DNA from: an uncultured Aeriscardovia sp.
GTDB lineage: Bacteria; Actinomycetota; Actinomycetes; Actinomycetales; Bifidobacteriaceae
Length of the DNA: 32,733 nt
Direction of reading: 5' to 3'
Assembly: GCA_903789525.1 (NCBI GenBank)
Contig: CAIFER010000003.1
Span: forward strand, 1 to 32,733
The stretch's first letter is position 1. Every line of letters starts with the position of its first letter. This document shows, one piece after another, positions 21,921-29,940 of the stretch. The translations under genes were made by a program, and so were the position numbers. Below the pieces are notes generated by a model that worked only from the letters and a program-made list of their open reading frames with translations, made no database searches and had not been told where the DNA came from.

Positions 21921-23750
21921 ATGCGTCGATTCTTCGGTATGCTGAAATCTCATCACATTTCTTCAGACCATTATGACCGGCATAGTTGGCACTTGAGCCG
22001 GGCTACGCGCTCACATGTAGGTGCTGCAATTGCCCTTTTGACGAGTGCCTCGCTTGTTCTGGCAGGCTGCGGTTCTGCATCTTCACAGTCCGCTGACACA
22101 AGTGATGACGGGAAAATGATGACGGTCGATGTCTTTGATCAAATCGGCAATGTTGGCGGTTTGCAAAAAGGCTGGTTCGCCAAGATCATCAAAGACAAAT
22201 TTAAGATTCGCCTGAACTACATCACACCGAACGTCAGCGGGGGAGGAGATTCCCTCTTTGATACACGTACGGCGGCAGGCAACCTTGGCGATCTCATCAT
22301 CACCAATACGGGTGATGGTCGTCTTGCCAAGCTTGTCAAGGCAGGTCTTCTGACGGACATGACTCCGTACATGAAGAATGAAACGTATCTCAAGAAGTTC
22401 AAGAGTTCCGCACAGCAGGTTGAGAAGCTTGCCGGTAAGAAGGGAATTTGGGGTTACGGTCAGGATGTATCCGATCGCTCTCCATCCGAGCCAGCTGAGA
22501 TCTATGCTCCGAAGGCAGCTCCTTACATCATGTGGAACTACTACAGGGAGATCGGTTACCCACGCATCAAGAATCTCGATGACTTCGTCGGCGTGCTCAA
22601 ACGAATGCAGGATCAGGCTCGCAAGGATACTGGGAAGAATGATATTTGGGCGTTGTCCCTCTTTAAGGATTGGGACGGCAACGCCATGGCAAACGCTCAA
22701 ATCATGACGAACTGGTATGGATTCTGGCAAGAGGGCCAGGTGCTTGCATATGGTAACGGCACGCAGAGGCAGACGTCGTTGGATAGGAAAGGCATCTATC
22801 AGAAGACACTTCGCTTCTTGCACAAGTGCGAAGCTGCCGGCATTGTTGATCCTGATTCTTCGACACAAAGCTGGGATCAGCGCACGACCAAGATGAATAA
22901 CGAGAAGATCCTCATGACGTTCTGGAGCTGGGACGGCAAGCTGAAGGTCAACTCAGCAGAAAATAAGGCCAAGGGTGTCGGTTTCGAGCTTGCCCCGCTG
23001 GAGGACCAGAAGGATTATGTGTCCGGCAATCTTCCGAACGGCAATATCGGCTCGATTATCGCGATTGGTTCCAAGGCTAAGAACAAGCAGCGTCTGGTCA
23101 ACTTCATCAATTGGCTGTATTCACCGGATGGAATGTATAGTTCGGCGGCTGTCTCTGGAACACCATGCCCGAAGGGACTGTGCTGGGTGATGAAAAACGG
23201 TCAGCCGGCACTCACTGATTTCGGCGAGAAAGCCTTCTACAATCCAGCTGGTCTGAACGTCCCGGCAAGCTGGGGCGGCGGCGGTTTTGCTGAAGGACAG
23301 TCTGGCTTAAACTTCCAGACCGTCAACTACAGCGATATCGATCCGTCTACGCATGAGCCATTTGATCCGCGCGTCTGGAAGAGCGAGCTGGCGAAGAAGA
23401 ATCCGCTCGATTCCGACTGGTCCGCTCACATGGGTGGTGCCAAGACAGATATGGAGTATCTCGAAAAGCATCACGAATATGTGGTGCAACCGGGCGCTTC
23501 GTACGCGTCACCTGAGGAGGATTCGCAGATTTCCACGGTCAGAAATCAGATCAACACTGCGATCATTCAGCATTCGTGGAAGGCTGTCGTGGCGAATTCG
23601 GATGCTGGCTTCGATTCTGAGATTTCAAAGATGATCGATACGGCTAATGGCCTCGGATTCGCCAAGATCCAAAAGATTGACGACGCCAATATCGCTGCTC
23701 ACGTCAAAGCGTGCGACGAGGTAGTTGCTCAGTACAAGGCGAAACATTAA
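21921..23750 (+). CDS. LplA-type solute-binding lipoprotein, paralogue 2
   Basis: 609 residues, the longest of the five because of an N-terminal extension (residues 1-~33, HSWHLSRATRSHVG) before the hydrophobic core and lipobox VLAGC. Start ATG 21921 is supported by AAAGGAG. The mature protein follows paralogue 1 closely: MMTVDVFDQIGNVGGLQKGW, SPSEPAEIYAPKAAPYIMWN, ARKDTGKNDIWALSLFKDWD, GGAKTDMEYLEKHHEYVVQP and the Cys pair CPKGLCW. Own promoter and terminator. Role as a separate receptor for the LplB/LplC channel is inferred from family and position. Confidence 0.92.
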   Translation: MRRFFGMLKSHHISSDHYDRHSWHLSRATRSHVGAAIALLTSASLVLAGCGSASSQSADTSDDGKMMTVDVFDQIGNVGGLQKGWFAKIIKDKFKIRLNYITPNVSGGGDSLFDTRTAAGNLGDLIITNTGDGRLAKLVKAGLLTDMTPYMKNETYLKKFKSSAQQVEKLAGKKGIWGYGQDVSDRSPSEPAEIYAPKAAPYIMWNYYREIGYPRIKNLDDFVGVLKRMQDQARKDTGKNDIWALSLFKDWDGNAMANAQIMTNWYGFWQEGQVLAYGNGTQRQTSLDRKGIYQKTLRFLHKCEAAGIVDPDSSTQSWDQRTTKMNNEKILMTFWSWDGKLKVNSAENKAKGVGFELAPLEDQKDYVSGNLPNGNIGSIIAIGSKAKNKQRLVNFINWLYSPDGMYSSAAVSGTPCPKGLCWVMKNGQPALTDFGEKAFYNPAGLNVPASWGGGGFAEGQSGLNFQTVNYSDIDPSTHEPFDPRVWKSELAKKNPLDSDWSAHMGGAKTDMEYLEKHHEYVVQPGASYASPEEDSQISTVRNQINTAIIQHSWKAVVANSDAGFDSEISKMIDTANGLGFAKIQKIDDANIAAHVKACDEVVAQYKAKH

Positions 23751-23773
23751 TACTCATGAGTTAATAGTGTCTC

Positions 23774-23822
23774 AGGCTCGCTTGCTGTCTCTTACCTTAG
23801 GGGCAGTGAGCGAGCCTTTTTC
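23774..23822 (+). terminator. Rho-independent terminator after binding protein 2
   Basis: Arms AGGCTCGCT / AGCGAGCCT (23774-23782 and 23809-23817) enclosing a 26-nt region, then TTTTTTCAT. Large loop, but the stem and T run are clear. Confidence 0.85.
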
Positions 23823-23929
23823 ATAATGAATCTGCGTGGGCCGTGCTTCTTATTGAGATAGTTCATTGATTGTATTATTGAAGAATGCTCGAAAACGATG
23901 GTGTTTCGAGTTCTCAATAAGGAGTTTCA

Positions 23930-25660
23930 ATGAAAAGAACACGATTGACGGCTTTAGTATGCCTTGGATTATCCGCCTCGCTTGCGCTCGCTGGCTGTGG
24001 AGCTTCATCTTCTTCCGCGCCGCAGCGAGATGACGGAAAGGAAATGACAGTCCAGGTTTTTGACAGTCTTGGTAATGATGCCGGCATTCAAAAAGGGTGG
24101 TTCGGCAAAGTCGTCCACGATAAGTTCAATCTCAAGCTCAATTACATCTCTCCGAATGTTAATGGAGGCGGTGATTCGCTTTTCGACACTCGTTCGGCAG
24201 CAGGGAACTTGGGCGATGTCATCATCGTTTCTAATACCAAACTCGCGAAGCTTATTCGTGCTCATCTTGTCAGCGATATGACGCCGTATTTAAAGGGAAT
24301 GAAGAATCTCCAGCGTTTTCGCTCTGCATCGAAAGCAGTCAACCAATCGATAGGCCAAAAATCAGGCGTATGGGCTTATCCGAATAACGTTGCAGTCGAT
24401 TCGCCGACAAAGTCTTCCGCTGCTGTCGACCCTGATGGCGCTCCGTACATCCGCTGGGATTACTATCGCGAGATCGGTTATCCGCCTATCCATTCAATGG
24501 ATGATTTCATTAACGTCTTGAAAGCAATGCAAGATCGCGCTCGCAAAGATACAGGTAAAAACGATATTTATGCGATCTCATTGTTCAAGGATTGGGATGG
24601 CACGCTCATGCAGAATGCGGCCGTGCTAGCTCAGTGGTTTGGCTATATGGAACATGACAATATTCTTTTCCAGCCAAATTCCTCTGCTTATGCCACTCCA
24701 ATTGATAAAAATGGTATCTATCAAAAGATGCTCAGGTTCTTGTATCAGTGCAATAAAGCAGGAATTGTCGATCCAGAATCATCAACACAAAACTGGGACA
24801 GGCTTGATCAGAAAGTCGCCAATGGCAAGGTATTGATGATGTACTACTCCTTCTGCAATTGGCATCAAAATACGCCTGAAAATATGAAGAAGGGGATTGG
24901 CTTCGAAATTGCTCCTCTGGAGCCGATGAAGGTTTATACTGCCGGCTTCAAGCCGAATGGAGACACGACCACCGTCATTGCACTTGGTTCGAAGGCGAAG
25001 AATAAGCAGCGTCTCGTCAAATTCATTGATTGGCTTTACTCGTCTTATTTCACCTATATGGATAACGCTACTGTTCCAGATTTGGCTTTCAAATACAACG
25101 CAAAGCATGAACCTTATTTGACTGCATTTGGCGAGCGAAGTCTTTTCAATGCAAATGGCCTTATGATGCCAAAGAGCTTTGGTGGAGGTTCTGCTGTTAG
25201 TGGTGGACCGCATCTTAACTATCCAGCAGTCGCATACAGTTCTACAGATCCAGAAACTGGTGAATCATATAACGCCCGTATCTGGAAGTCTCAGCTCAAT
25301 AAGCCTCTTGATAACCTCACGAAAGAGTGGTCTCAGCATATGGCCGGTGCAAAGACAACCATGGAGTATTTGACGAAAACTCATCGCTCAGAAGTGGCTC
25401 CGGGTGCCAGTTATGCTCCACCTGAGGCGCCATCTACCCTCGCAGTTGTGCAAAGCCAAATCAAGACAGAAGTTATAGCGCACTCATGGAAAGCTGTGAT
25501 GGCAAATAGCGATGCAGAGTACAACAAGGAAATCAATGCAATGATCTCCGAGACGAAAGGTCTTGGCTACGACAAAGTCAAGGCTTTTGATCTCAAGTGC
25601 ATTTCTCAGTGGCGCGCCGCAATGCGGCAGATCACGAAGGAGTACGCCAATAAAAAGTGA
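23930..25660 (+). CDS. LplA-type solute-binding lipoprotein, paralogue 3
   Basis: 576 residues. Lipobox LAGC (ALAGCGASSSS). RBS AAGGAG precedes ATG 23930. It shares the family segments (QVFDSLGNDAGIQKGWFGK; SPNVNGGGDSLFDTRSAAGN; ARKDTGKNDIYAISLFKDWD) but belongs by eye to a second subtype with paralogue 5: both read VWAYPNNV/IWGFPEQV, TKSSAAVDPDGAPYIRWDYY, GYMEHDNILFQPN, and the tract FKYNAKHEPYLTAFGER in place of the Cys pair of paralogues 1 and 2. A weak -35/-10 (TTATTG 23850, TATTAT 23873, spacing 17) lies upstream; no shared operator was found. Confidence 0.92.
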   Translation: MKRTRLTALVCLGLSASLALAGCGASSSSAPQRDDGKEMTVQVFDSLGNDAGIQKGWFGKVVHDKFNLKLNYISPNVNGGGDSLFDTRSAAGNLGDVIIVSNTKLAKLIRAHLVSDMTPYLKGMKNLQRFRSASKAVNQSIGQKSGVWAYPNNVAVDSPTKSSAAVDPDGAPYIRWDYYREIGYPPIHSMDDFINVLKAMQDRARKDTGKNDIYAISLFKDWDGTLMQNAAVLAQWFGYMEHDNILFQPNSSAYATPIDKNGIYQKMLRFLYQCNKAGIVDPESSTQNWDRLDQKVANGKVLMMYYSFCNWHQNTPENMKKGIGFEIAPLEPMKVYTAGFKPNGDTTTVIALGSKAKNKQRLVKFIDWLYSSYFTYMDNATVPDLAFKYNAKHEPYLTAFGERSLFNANGLMMPKSFGGGSAVSGGPHLNYPAVAYSSTDPETGESYNARIWKSQLNKPLDNLTKEWSQHMAGAKTTMEYLTKTHRSEVAPGASYAPPEAPSTLAVVQSQIKTEVIAHSWKAVMANSDAEYNKEINAMISETKGLGYDKVKAFDLKCISQWRAAMRQITKEYANKK

Positions 25661-25684
25661 CAGCCAATAACTGAAAACAGTTGC

Positions 25685-25734
25685 AAGAGCTTCCTGTGTG
25701 CTGGGGAAAGACGGCATACAGGGAGCTCTTTTTA
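25685..25734 (+). terminator. Rho-independent terminator after binding protein 3
   Basis: Long stem AAGAGCTTCCTGTGTGC with GCATACAGGGAGCTCTT (arms 25685-25701 and 25714-25730, several G-T pairs) followed by TTTTTAT. Confidence 0.9.
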
Positions 25735-25859
25735 TATCACGTACAAATAAGTCAGGTAAGTATGATCAACAAACTATTTACTTGCAATTAGACCGTCAGC
25801 GTTCTCAAGAGGCTTGCAGAATTAGCTGTAAAATCCCAATAATTATAACGAAAATTTGT

Positions 25860-25903
25860 TATCGATAAAGTTATTGACAAATATAGTTCACGCGGTGTAT
25901 TAA
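25860..25903 (+). promoter_or_regulatory. Promoter of binding protein 4 with composite operator
   Basis: -35 TTGACA (25874-25879) and -10 TATTAA (25898-25903), spacing 18. TATCGATA at 25860-25867 gives TATCGATA-N4-TATTGACA, the same as at the permease and receptor-1 promoters. Confidence 0.75.
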
Positions 25904-25956
25904 TAGAAGCATCAGGGGTTCAAAGAAGATCCCTCCGAGAGTAAGAAAGGTTTCTG

Positions 25957-27696
25957 ATGAAAAAGTCGAAACTGCTTGCTGCTATTGGTGCGTTCGTCAG
26001 TGCGTCTCTCGCGCTCGCTGGCTGTGGGTCAGCGCCTGCAAGTGTTGATAAGTCTGACGACGGCAAACTCATGACGGTCGATGTCTACGATGATCTGGCA
26101 AATTATCAGGGCATTCAAAAAGGCTGGTTCGCCAAGATCATCAAGGATAAGTTCAATATTCGTCTCAATATGATTGCTCCGAATGTCGCCGGCGGAGGTA
26201 GCACGCTGTTCGATACACGCTCTGCTGCAGGCAATCTCGGCGATCTCATCATCACCGGAATCGGCGGAGGTCGTGCAGCCAAGCTCATCAAGTCCAAGCT
26301 CGTGGCAGATATGAGCCCGTATATGGACGGCATGACGTATATCAAGAAGTACAAGGGCGCGACTGATAATCTCAACAAGATCGCTGGTCAAAAGTCAGGT
26401 GTCTGGGGCGTACCAGATTCTGTCTCCACTCTGAAGCCAACGCAGCCAGGCGAAGGCCTTGAGCCGACTTTCGGGCCTTATCTGCGCTGGGATATTTACA
26501 AGGAAATCGGCTATCCGAAGATTAAGAATCTCGATCAACTCGTCACTGTTTTGAAGCAGATGCAGGATCGCGCTCGCCAAGATACCGGCAAGAACAACAT
26601 CTATGCGATGTCCCTGTTCAAGGATTGGGACGGCAACATGATGAACAACGCCAAGCAGCCGACGTGCTACTACGGTTACGACGAAATGGGCTTCGTGCTG
26701 GCAAAGGCAAATGGTGATGATTACCAGTCCATCACCAAGAAGAATGGCATCTACCAGAAGTCTTTGGAGTTCTTCCAGAAGGCAAGCCAGGCCGGTATCG
26801 TAGACCCAGATTCTACGACGCAGAACTACGACACGATGTATCAGAAGTATAAGGATGGTCGCGTCCTCTTCACGTTCTGGCCGTGGCTCGGTCAGGCTGC
26901 TTACAACACGACAGCACACAAGAATGCAGGCAAGGGCTTTATGCTCGCTGATTTGGAGAACATGCACATCTTCTCGTATGGTGCTACTCCGAATGGCAGC
27001 ACAACTGCTATTTACTTGGGCGCCAAGGCGAAGAACAAGCAGCGTCTCGTCAAGTTCATCAATTGGCTCTATTCCCCAGAAGGCACCTATGATTCTGCTG
27101 CTCAGACGCAAGGTGCTGCCGGTCCAAAGGGTCTGAACTGGACGATGAAGAACGGTCAGCCGGTCCTCACTGATTTTGGTGTCAAGGCGATGGACGGTTC
27201 GAATCCGACTGTTCCTGCTAGCTGGGGCGGCGGCGAGTATAACGCTGGCGTTTCTGCTCTCAACTATCCGGCCGTTTCAGTGAACGATACTGACCCGAGC
27301 ACGAAGCACACGTATAACGCTTCCCTGTGGCCAAGCCAGCTCGCTAAGAACACTGATGCGCTGGATCAGGATTGGAGCAAGCGCATGGGCGGCGCGAAGA
27401 CGACCATGGAATATCTGGAGAAGAATCACAAGCTGCTCGTTGCCCCGGGCGCTAGCTACATCACGCCAGATGAGCCGTCAACGATTTCCACCATCCGCGG
27501 TCAGGTCAAGACAGAGATTGTTGCTGATTCGTGGAAGGCATCTGTTGCCAAGTCTCATGCGGAGTTGGTTCAGATTCTCGACAACATGCGCCAAAAGGTG
27601 GATGGTCTGAATTACAAGGCCGTGCTGGACTTCGATATGAAGTGCGCGAAGGATCAGAATGCTGCGCGCATTGCGATTAAGAACCAGTACAAGTAA
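25957..27696 (+). CDS. LplA-type solute-binding lipoprotein, paralogue 4
   Basis: 579 residues; lipobox LAGC (LALAGCGSAP). RBS AGAAAGG before ATG 25957. Family tracts: MTVDVYDDLANYQGIQKGWF, SRSAAGN-type region (STLFDTRSAAGNLGDLIITG), ARQDTGKNNIYAMSLFKDWD, GAKAKNKQRLVKFINWLYSP. It resembles paralogues 1 and 2 in GGGRAAKLIKSKLVADMSPY and in the MKNGQPVLTDFG tract, but GPKGLNW replaces the Cys pair. Its operator matches the permease and paralogue-1 promoters, so the three are probably co-regulated. Likely a further receptor variant for the LplB/LplC channel. Confidence 0.93.
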   Translation: MKKSKLLAAIGAFVSASLALAGCGSAPASVDKSDDGKLMTVDVYDDLANYQGIQKGWFAKIIKDKFNIRLNMIAPNVAGGGSTLFDTRSAAGNLGDLIITGIGGGRAAKLIKSKLVADMSPYMDGMTYIKKYKGATDNLNKIAGQKSGVWGVPDSVSTLKPTQPGEGLEPTFGPYLRWDIYKEIGYPKIKNLDQLVTVLKQMQDRARQDTGKNNIYAMSLFKDWDGNMMNNAKQPTCYYGYDEMGFVLAKANGDDYQSITKKNGIYQKSLEFFQKASQAGIVDPDSTTQNYDTMYQKYKDGRVLFTFWPWLGQAAYNTTAHKNAGKGFMLADLENMHIFSYGATPNGSTTAIYLGAKAKNKQRLVKFINWLYSPEGTYDSAAQTQGAAGPKGLNWTMKNGQPVLTDFGVKAMDGSNPTVPASWGGGEYNAGVSALNYPAVSVNDTDPSTKHTYNASLWPSQLAKNTDALDQDWSKRMGGAKTTMEYLEKNHKLLVAPGASYITPDEPSTISTIRGQVKTEIVADSWKASVAKSHAELVQILDNMRQKVDGLNYKAVLDFDMKCAKDQNAARIAIKNQYK

Positions 27697-27739
27697 AGCC
27701 GAGTAACTCACACAACTGAGTGAAAGCACAATTCGCTGC

Positions 27740-27775
27740 AAAGCCTCCCTGCCACGATGGTGGGGAGGCTTTTTC
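27740..27775 (+). terminator. Rho-independent terminator after binding protein 4
   Basis: Perfect stem AAAGCCTCCC / GGGAGGCTTT (27740-27749, 27763-27772) with a 13-nt loop, then TTTCT. Confidence 0.93.
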
Positions 27776-27794
27776 TATCGGTAGAGGGATGCTA

Positions 27795-27823
27795 TTGACG
27801 TGTGGAACTTAACCGGTTAACCT
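27795..27823 (+). promoter_or_regulatory. Promoter of binding protein 5 with TTAACCGGTTAA operator
   Basis: -35 TTGACG (27795-27800) and a -10-like TAACCT (27818-27823), spacing 17. The perfect 12-bp palindrome TTAACCGGTTAA (27809-27820) fills the spacer and touches the -10, a typical repressor position. A one-mismatch copy occurs at 17376-17387. Confidence 0.7.
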
Positions 27824-27926
27824 TAGAGGTGTCCAGGACGAAGTAGTCCATTCCGCTTACCGGCCTGTCAGAGATGATTCAGGCACGGGGAGCACGTTGG
27901 GCAAAAAGGGAAGAGAAAGGCTCCGC

Positions 27927-29672
27927 ATGAAGAAGTCACGTTTGATGACGGCTTGTGGCGTCATCCTGTCTGCTGCAATGGCACTCGCAGGTTGCGGCTC
28001 TGCGTCAAGTTCAGCAGTTGACAGGTCTGATGACGGCAAGACGATGACCATTCAGTTCTACAATCAGCTGGCAAATGAAGCCGGTCTGATGAAGGGCTGG
28101 TTCCCGAAGCTGATGCTGAAGAAGTTCAACATCAAGATCAATCTCATCTCACCGATTGTCAACGGTGGCGGTGATTCGCTCTTTGATACGCGTTCTGCTG
28201 CAGGCAACCTCGGTGATTTGATTGTCGTCGACAGCACGAAGATGAAGAAGCTGGTCCGCTCTGGGCTCGTCGCCGATATGTCTCCGTATCTCAAGGGCAT
28301 GAATAACCTCAATCACTTCAAGAAGGCTGCTCTCGAAGTGAACAAGACGCTCGGTAAGACCAGTGGTATTTGGGGCTTCCCGGAGCAGGTTTCTGATGAT
28401 TCCCCAACGCAGTCTTCCGCAGTTGTTGATCCAGATAATGCCCCGTACATCCGTTGGGATTATTACCGCGAGATCGGCTATCCGAAGATCAATAATCTTG
28501 ACGATTACATCAAGGTTATGAAGCAGATGCAGGATCGTGCTCGTAAGGATACGGGTAAGAACAATATTTACGCACTTTCCCTCTTCAAGGACTGGGATGA
28601 TACGACGATGCGTAATGCCAGCGATATTGCTGGCTGGTTCGGCTATATGCAGCAGGACAACATCCTCTTCAAGCCGAACGGCACCGGATATGATACCCCA
28701 ATCAATAAGAGTGGTATTTATCACAAGATTCTGAAGTTCCTGTATAAGTGCAATCAGGCCGGCATTCTCGATCCTGAATCCACCACTCAGGATTGGAACA
28801 AGCTGGAACAGAAGACGCAAGATGGCCGCGTGCTGACGAACGTCAATTCTTATATGGCATGGGAGCAGAATACTCCGGCTAACAATGCAAAGGGCATCGG
28901 CATGTTCGTTGCTCCTCTGCAGGATATGAAGGTGCACACGCAAGGCTTCCAGCCGCTTGGCAATACGAGCATGGTGATTGCACTCGGTTCCAAGGCAAAG
29001 AATAAGCAGCGTATCGTGAAGTTCATCAATTACATGTATTCCGGCGAATACACGTATGGTATGGATGCTCTTCCACCGAACGGACTTGCCTACAAGTTCA
29101 ACAGCCAGAACAAGCCATATCTGACGGCATTTGGCAATCGTGCAGTCTTTGATGCAAATGGCCTCGAGATGCCAGCTAGCTGGGGCGGCGGTCAGTTCAT
29201 TAGCTCGACATATCAGACAATTAACTATCCGGCGGTTCATGTCAACGCAACGGATCCAAAGACGAAGGAATCCTACAATCCGCGTGCATGGTCTAGCTAT
29301 CTGAATCGCAAGTTGGATAATGCTACTGCTGATTGGTCAAAGCACATGCTCGGTGCAAGGAACACTGCTCAATACTTGCAAAAGTCTGGCAAGATCGATG
29401 TTGCACCAGGCTCTAGCTTTGCTCCTGATGAGGCGTCCTCTCGTATGCAGGTGGTTCAAGGCCAGATTAAGTCTGCTATTGTGCAGCATTCATGGCAGGC
29501 TGTGATGGCCAAGAACGAAGCTGGTTTCGACAATCAGTTCAATCAGATGGTTCAGCAGGTCAAGGGCCTTGGCTATGCGGATGTTGAGAAGTTTGATGCT
29601 CAGCAGATCGCAAAGTGGCGTGCTTCGATGAAGCAGATCGTCAAGGAGTACAAGAACAAGCAGGTCAAGTAA
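27927..29672 (+). CDS. LplA-type solute-binding lipoprotein, paralogue 5
   Basis: 581 residues from ATG 27927, behind AGAAAGG; an upstream TTG at 27897 would add ten residues. Lipobox LAGC (AMALAGCGSAS). Family tracts are intact (ISPIVNGGGDSLFDTRSAAG; ARKDTGKNNIYALSLFKDWD; GSKAKNKQRIVKFINYMYSG). It is closest by eye to paralogue 3: PYLKGMNNLNHFKKAALEVN, TQSSAVVDPDNAPYIRWDYY, FGYMQQDNILFKPNGTGYDT, YKFNSQNKPYLTAFGNR. The C terminus ends KEYKNKQVK. It has its own AACCGGTT operator, unlike paralogues 1 and 4. It is followed by a terminator and then the fucosidase gene. Confidence 0.92.
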   Translation: MKKSRLMTACGVILSAAMALAGCGSASSSAVDRSDDGKTMTIQFYNQLANEAGLMKGWFPKLMLKKFNIKINLISPIVNGGGDSLFDTRSAAGNLGDLIVVDSTKMKKLVRSGLVADMSPYLKGMNNLNHFKKAALEVNKTLGKTSGIWGFPEQVSDDSPTQSSAVVDPDNAPYIRWDYYREIGYPKINNLDDYIKVMKQMQDRARKDTGKNNIYALSLFKDWDDTTMRNASDIAGWFGYMQQDNILFKPNGTGYDTPINKSGIYHKILKFLYKCNQAGILDPESTTQDWNKLEQKTQDGRVLTNVNSYMAWEQNTPANNAKGIGMFVAPLQDMKVHTQGFQPLGNTSMVIALGSKAKNKQRIVKFINYMYSGEYTYGMDALPPNGLAYKFNSQNKPYLTAFGNRAVFDANGLEMPASWGGGQFISSTYQTINYPAVHVNATDPKTKESYNPRAWSSYLNRKLDNATADWSKHMLGARNTAQYLQKSGKIDVAPGSSFAPDEASSRMQVVQGQIKSAIVQHSWQAVMAKNEAGFDNQFNQMVQQVKGLGYADVEKFDAQQIAKWRASMKQIVKEYKNKQVK

Positions 29673-29727
29673 TCAGTTATTAATTGATTCCTTCGTTATT
29701 ATCCCTTTATCATCATTGAACCCCCAG

Positions 29728-29762
29728 GATCCTCGTGCGCGCATAACGCACGGGGATCTTTT
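29728..29762 (+). terminator. Rho-independent terminator after binding protein 5
   Basis: Stem GATCCTCGTGCG / CGCACGGGGATC (29728-29739, 29747-29758; one G-T pair) followed by TTTT. Confidence 0.92.
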
Positions 29763-29792
29763 CATATCTCTGTGACTGGACTCGATGCTCAC

Positions 29793-29811
29793 TATCAACT
29801 GCTTATTGACT
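29793..29811 (+). promoter_or_regulatory. Possible degenerate composite operator before the fucosidase
   Basis: TATCAACT-GCT-TATTGACT resembles TATCGATA-N4-TATTGACA but has a one-base shorter spacing and a broken left half. TTGACT (29806-29811) could be a -35; no convincing -10 was found at 17 bp. Presented as a possible site only. Confidence 0.3.
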
Positions 29812-29940
29812 TATAAATAAAAGCTGGAAAAATGGGGAAAGCACCAGTTGATCGGGACAGCAACGTCACCGATCGGAAATAGAATATTAAGGCGCTGAGA
29901 AAGAGCGCTGACAGAGCAATGAGGCAATGAGGCGACGGCG

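Noticed and set aside
28149-29240. Long open frame antisense to binding protein 5 (363 codons on the minus strand).
   Set aside because: The same explanation: similar frames lie opposite the other paralogues (for example 22083-22868 and 26395-27111) at comparable places, as expected from shared codon bias in paralogous genes.
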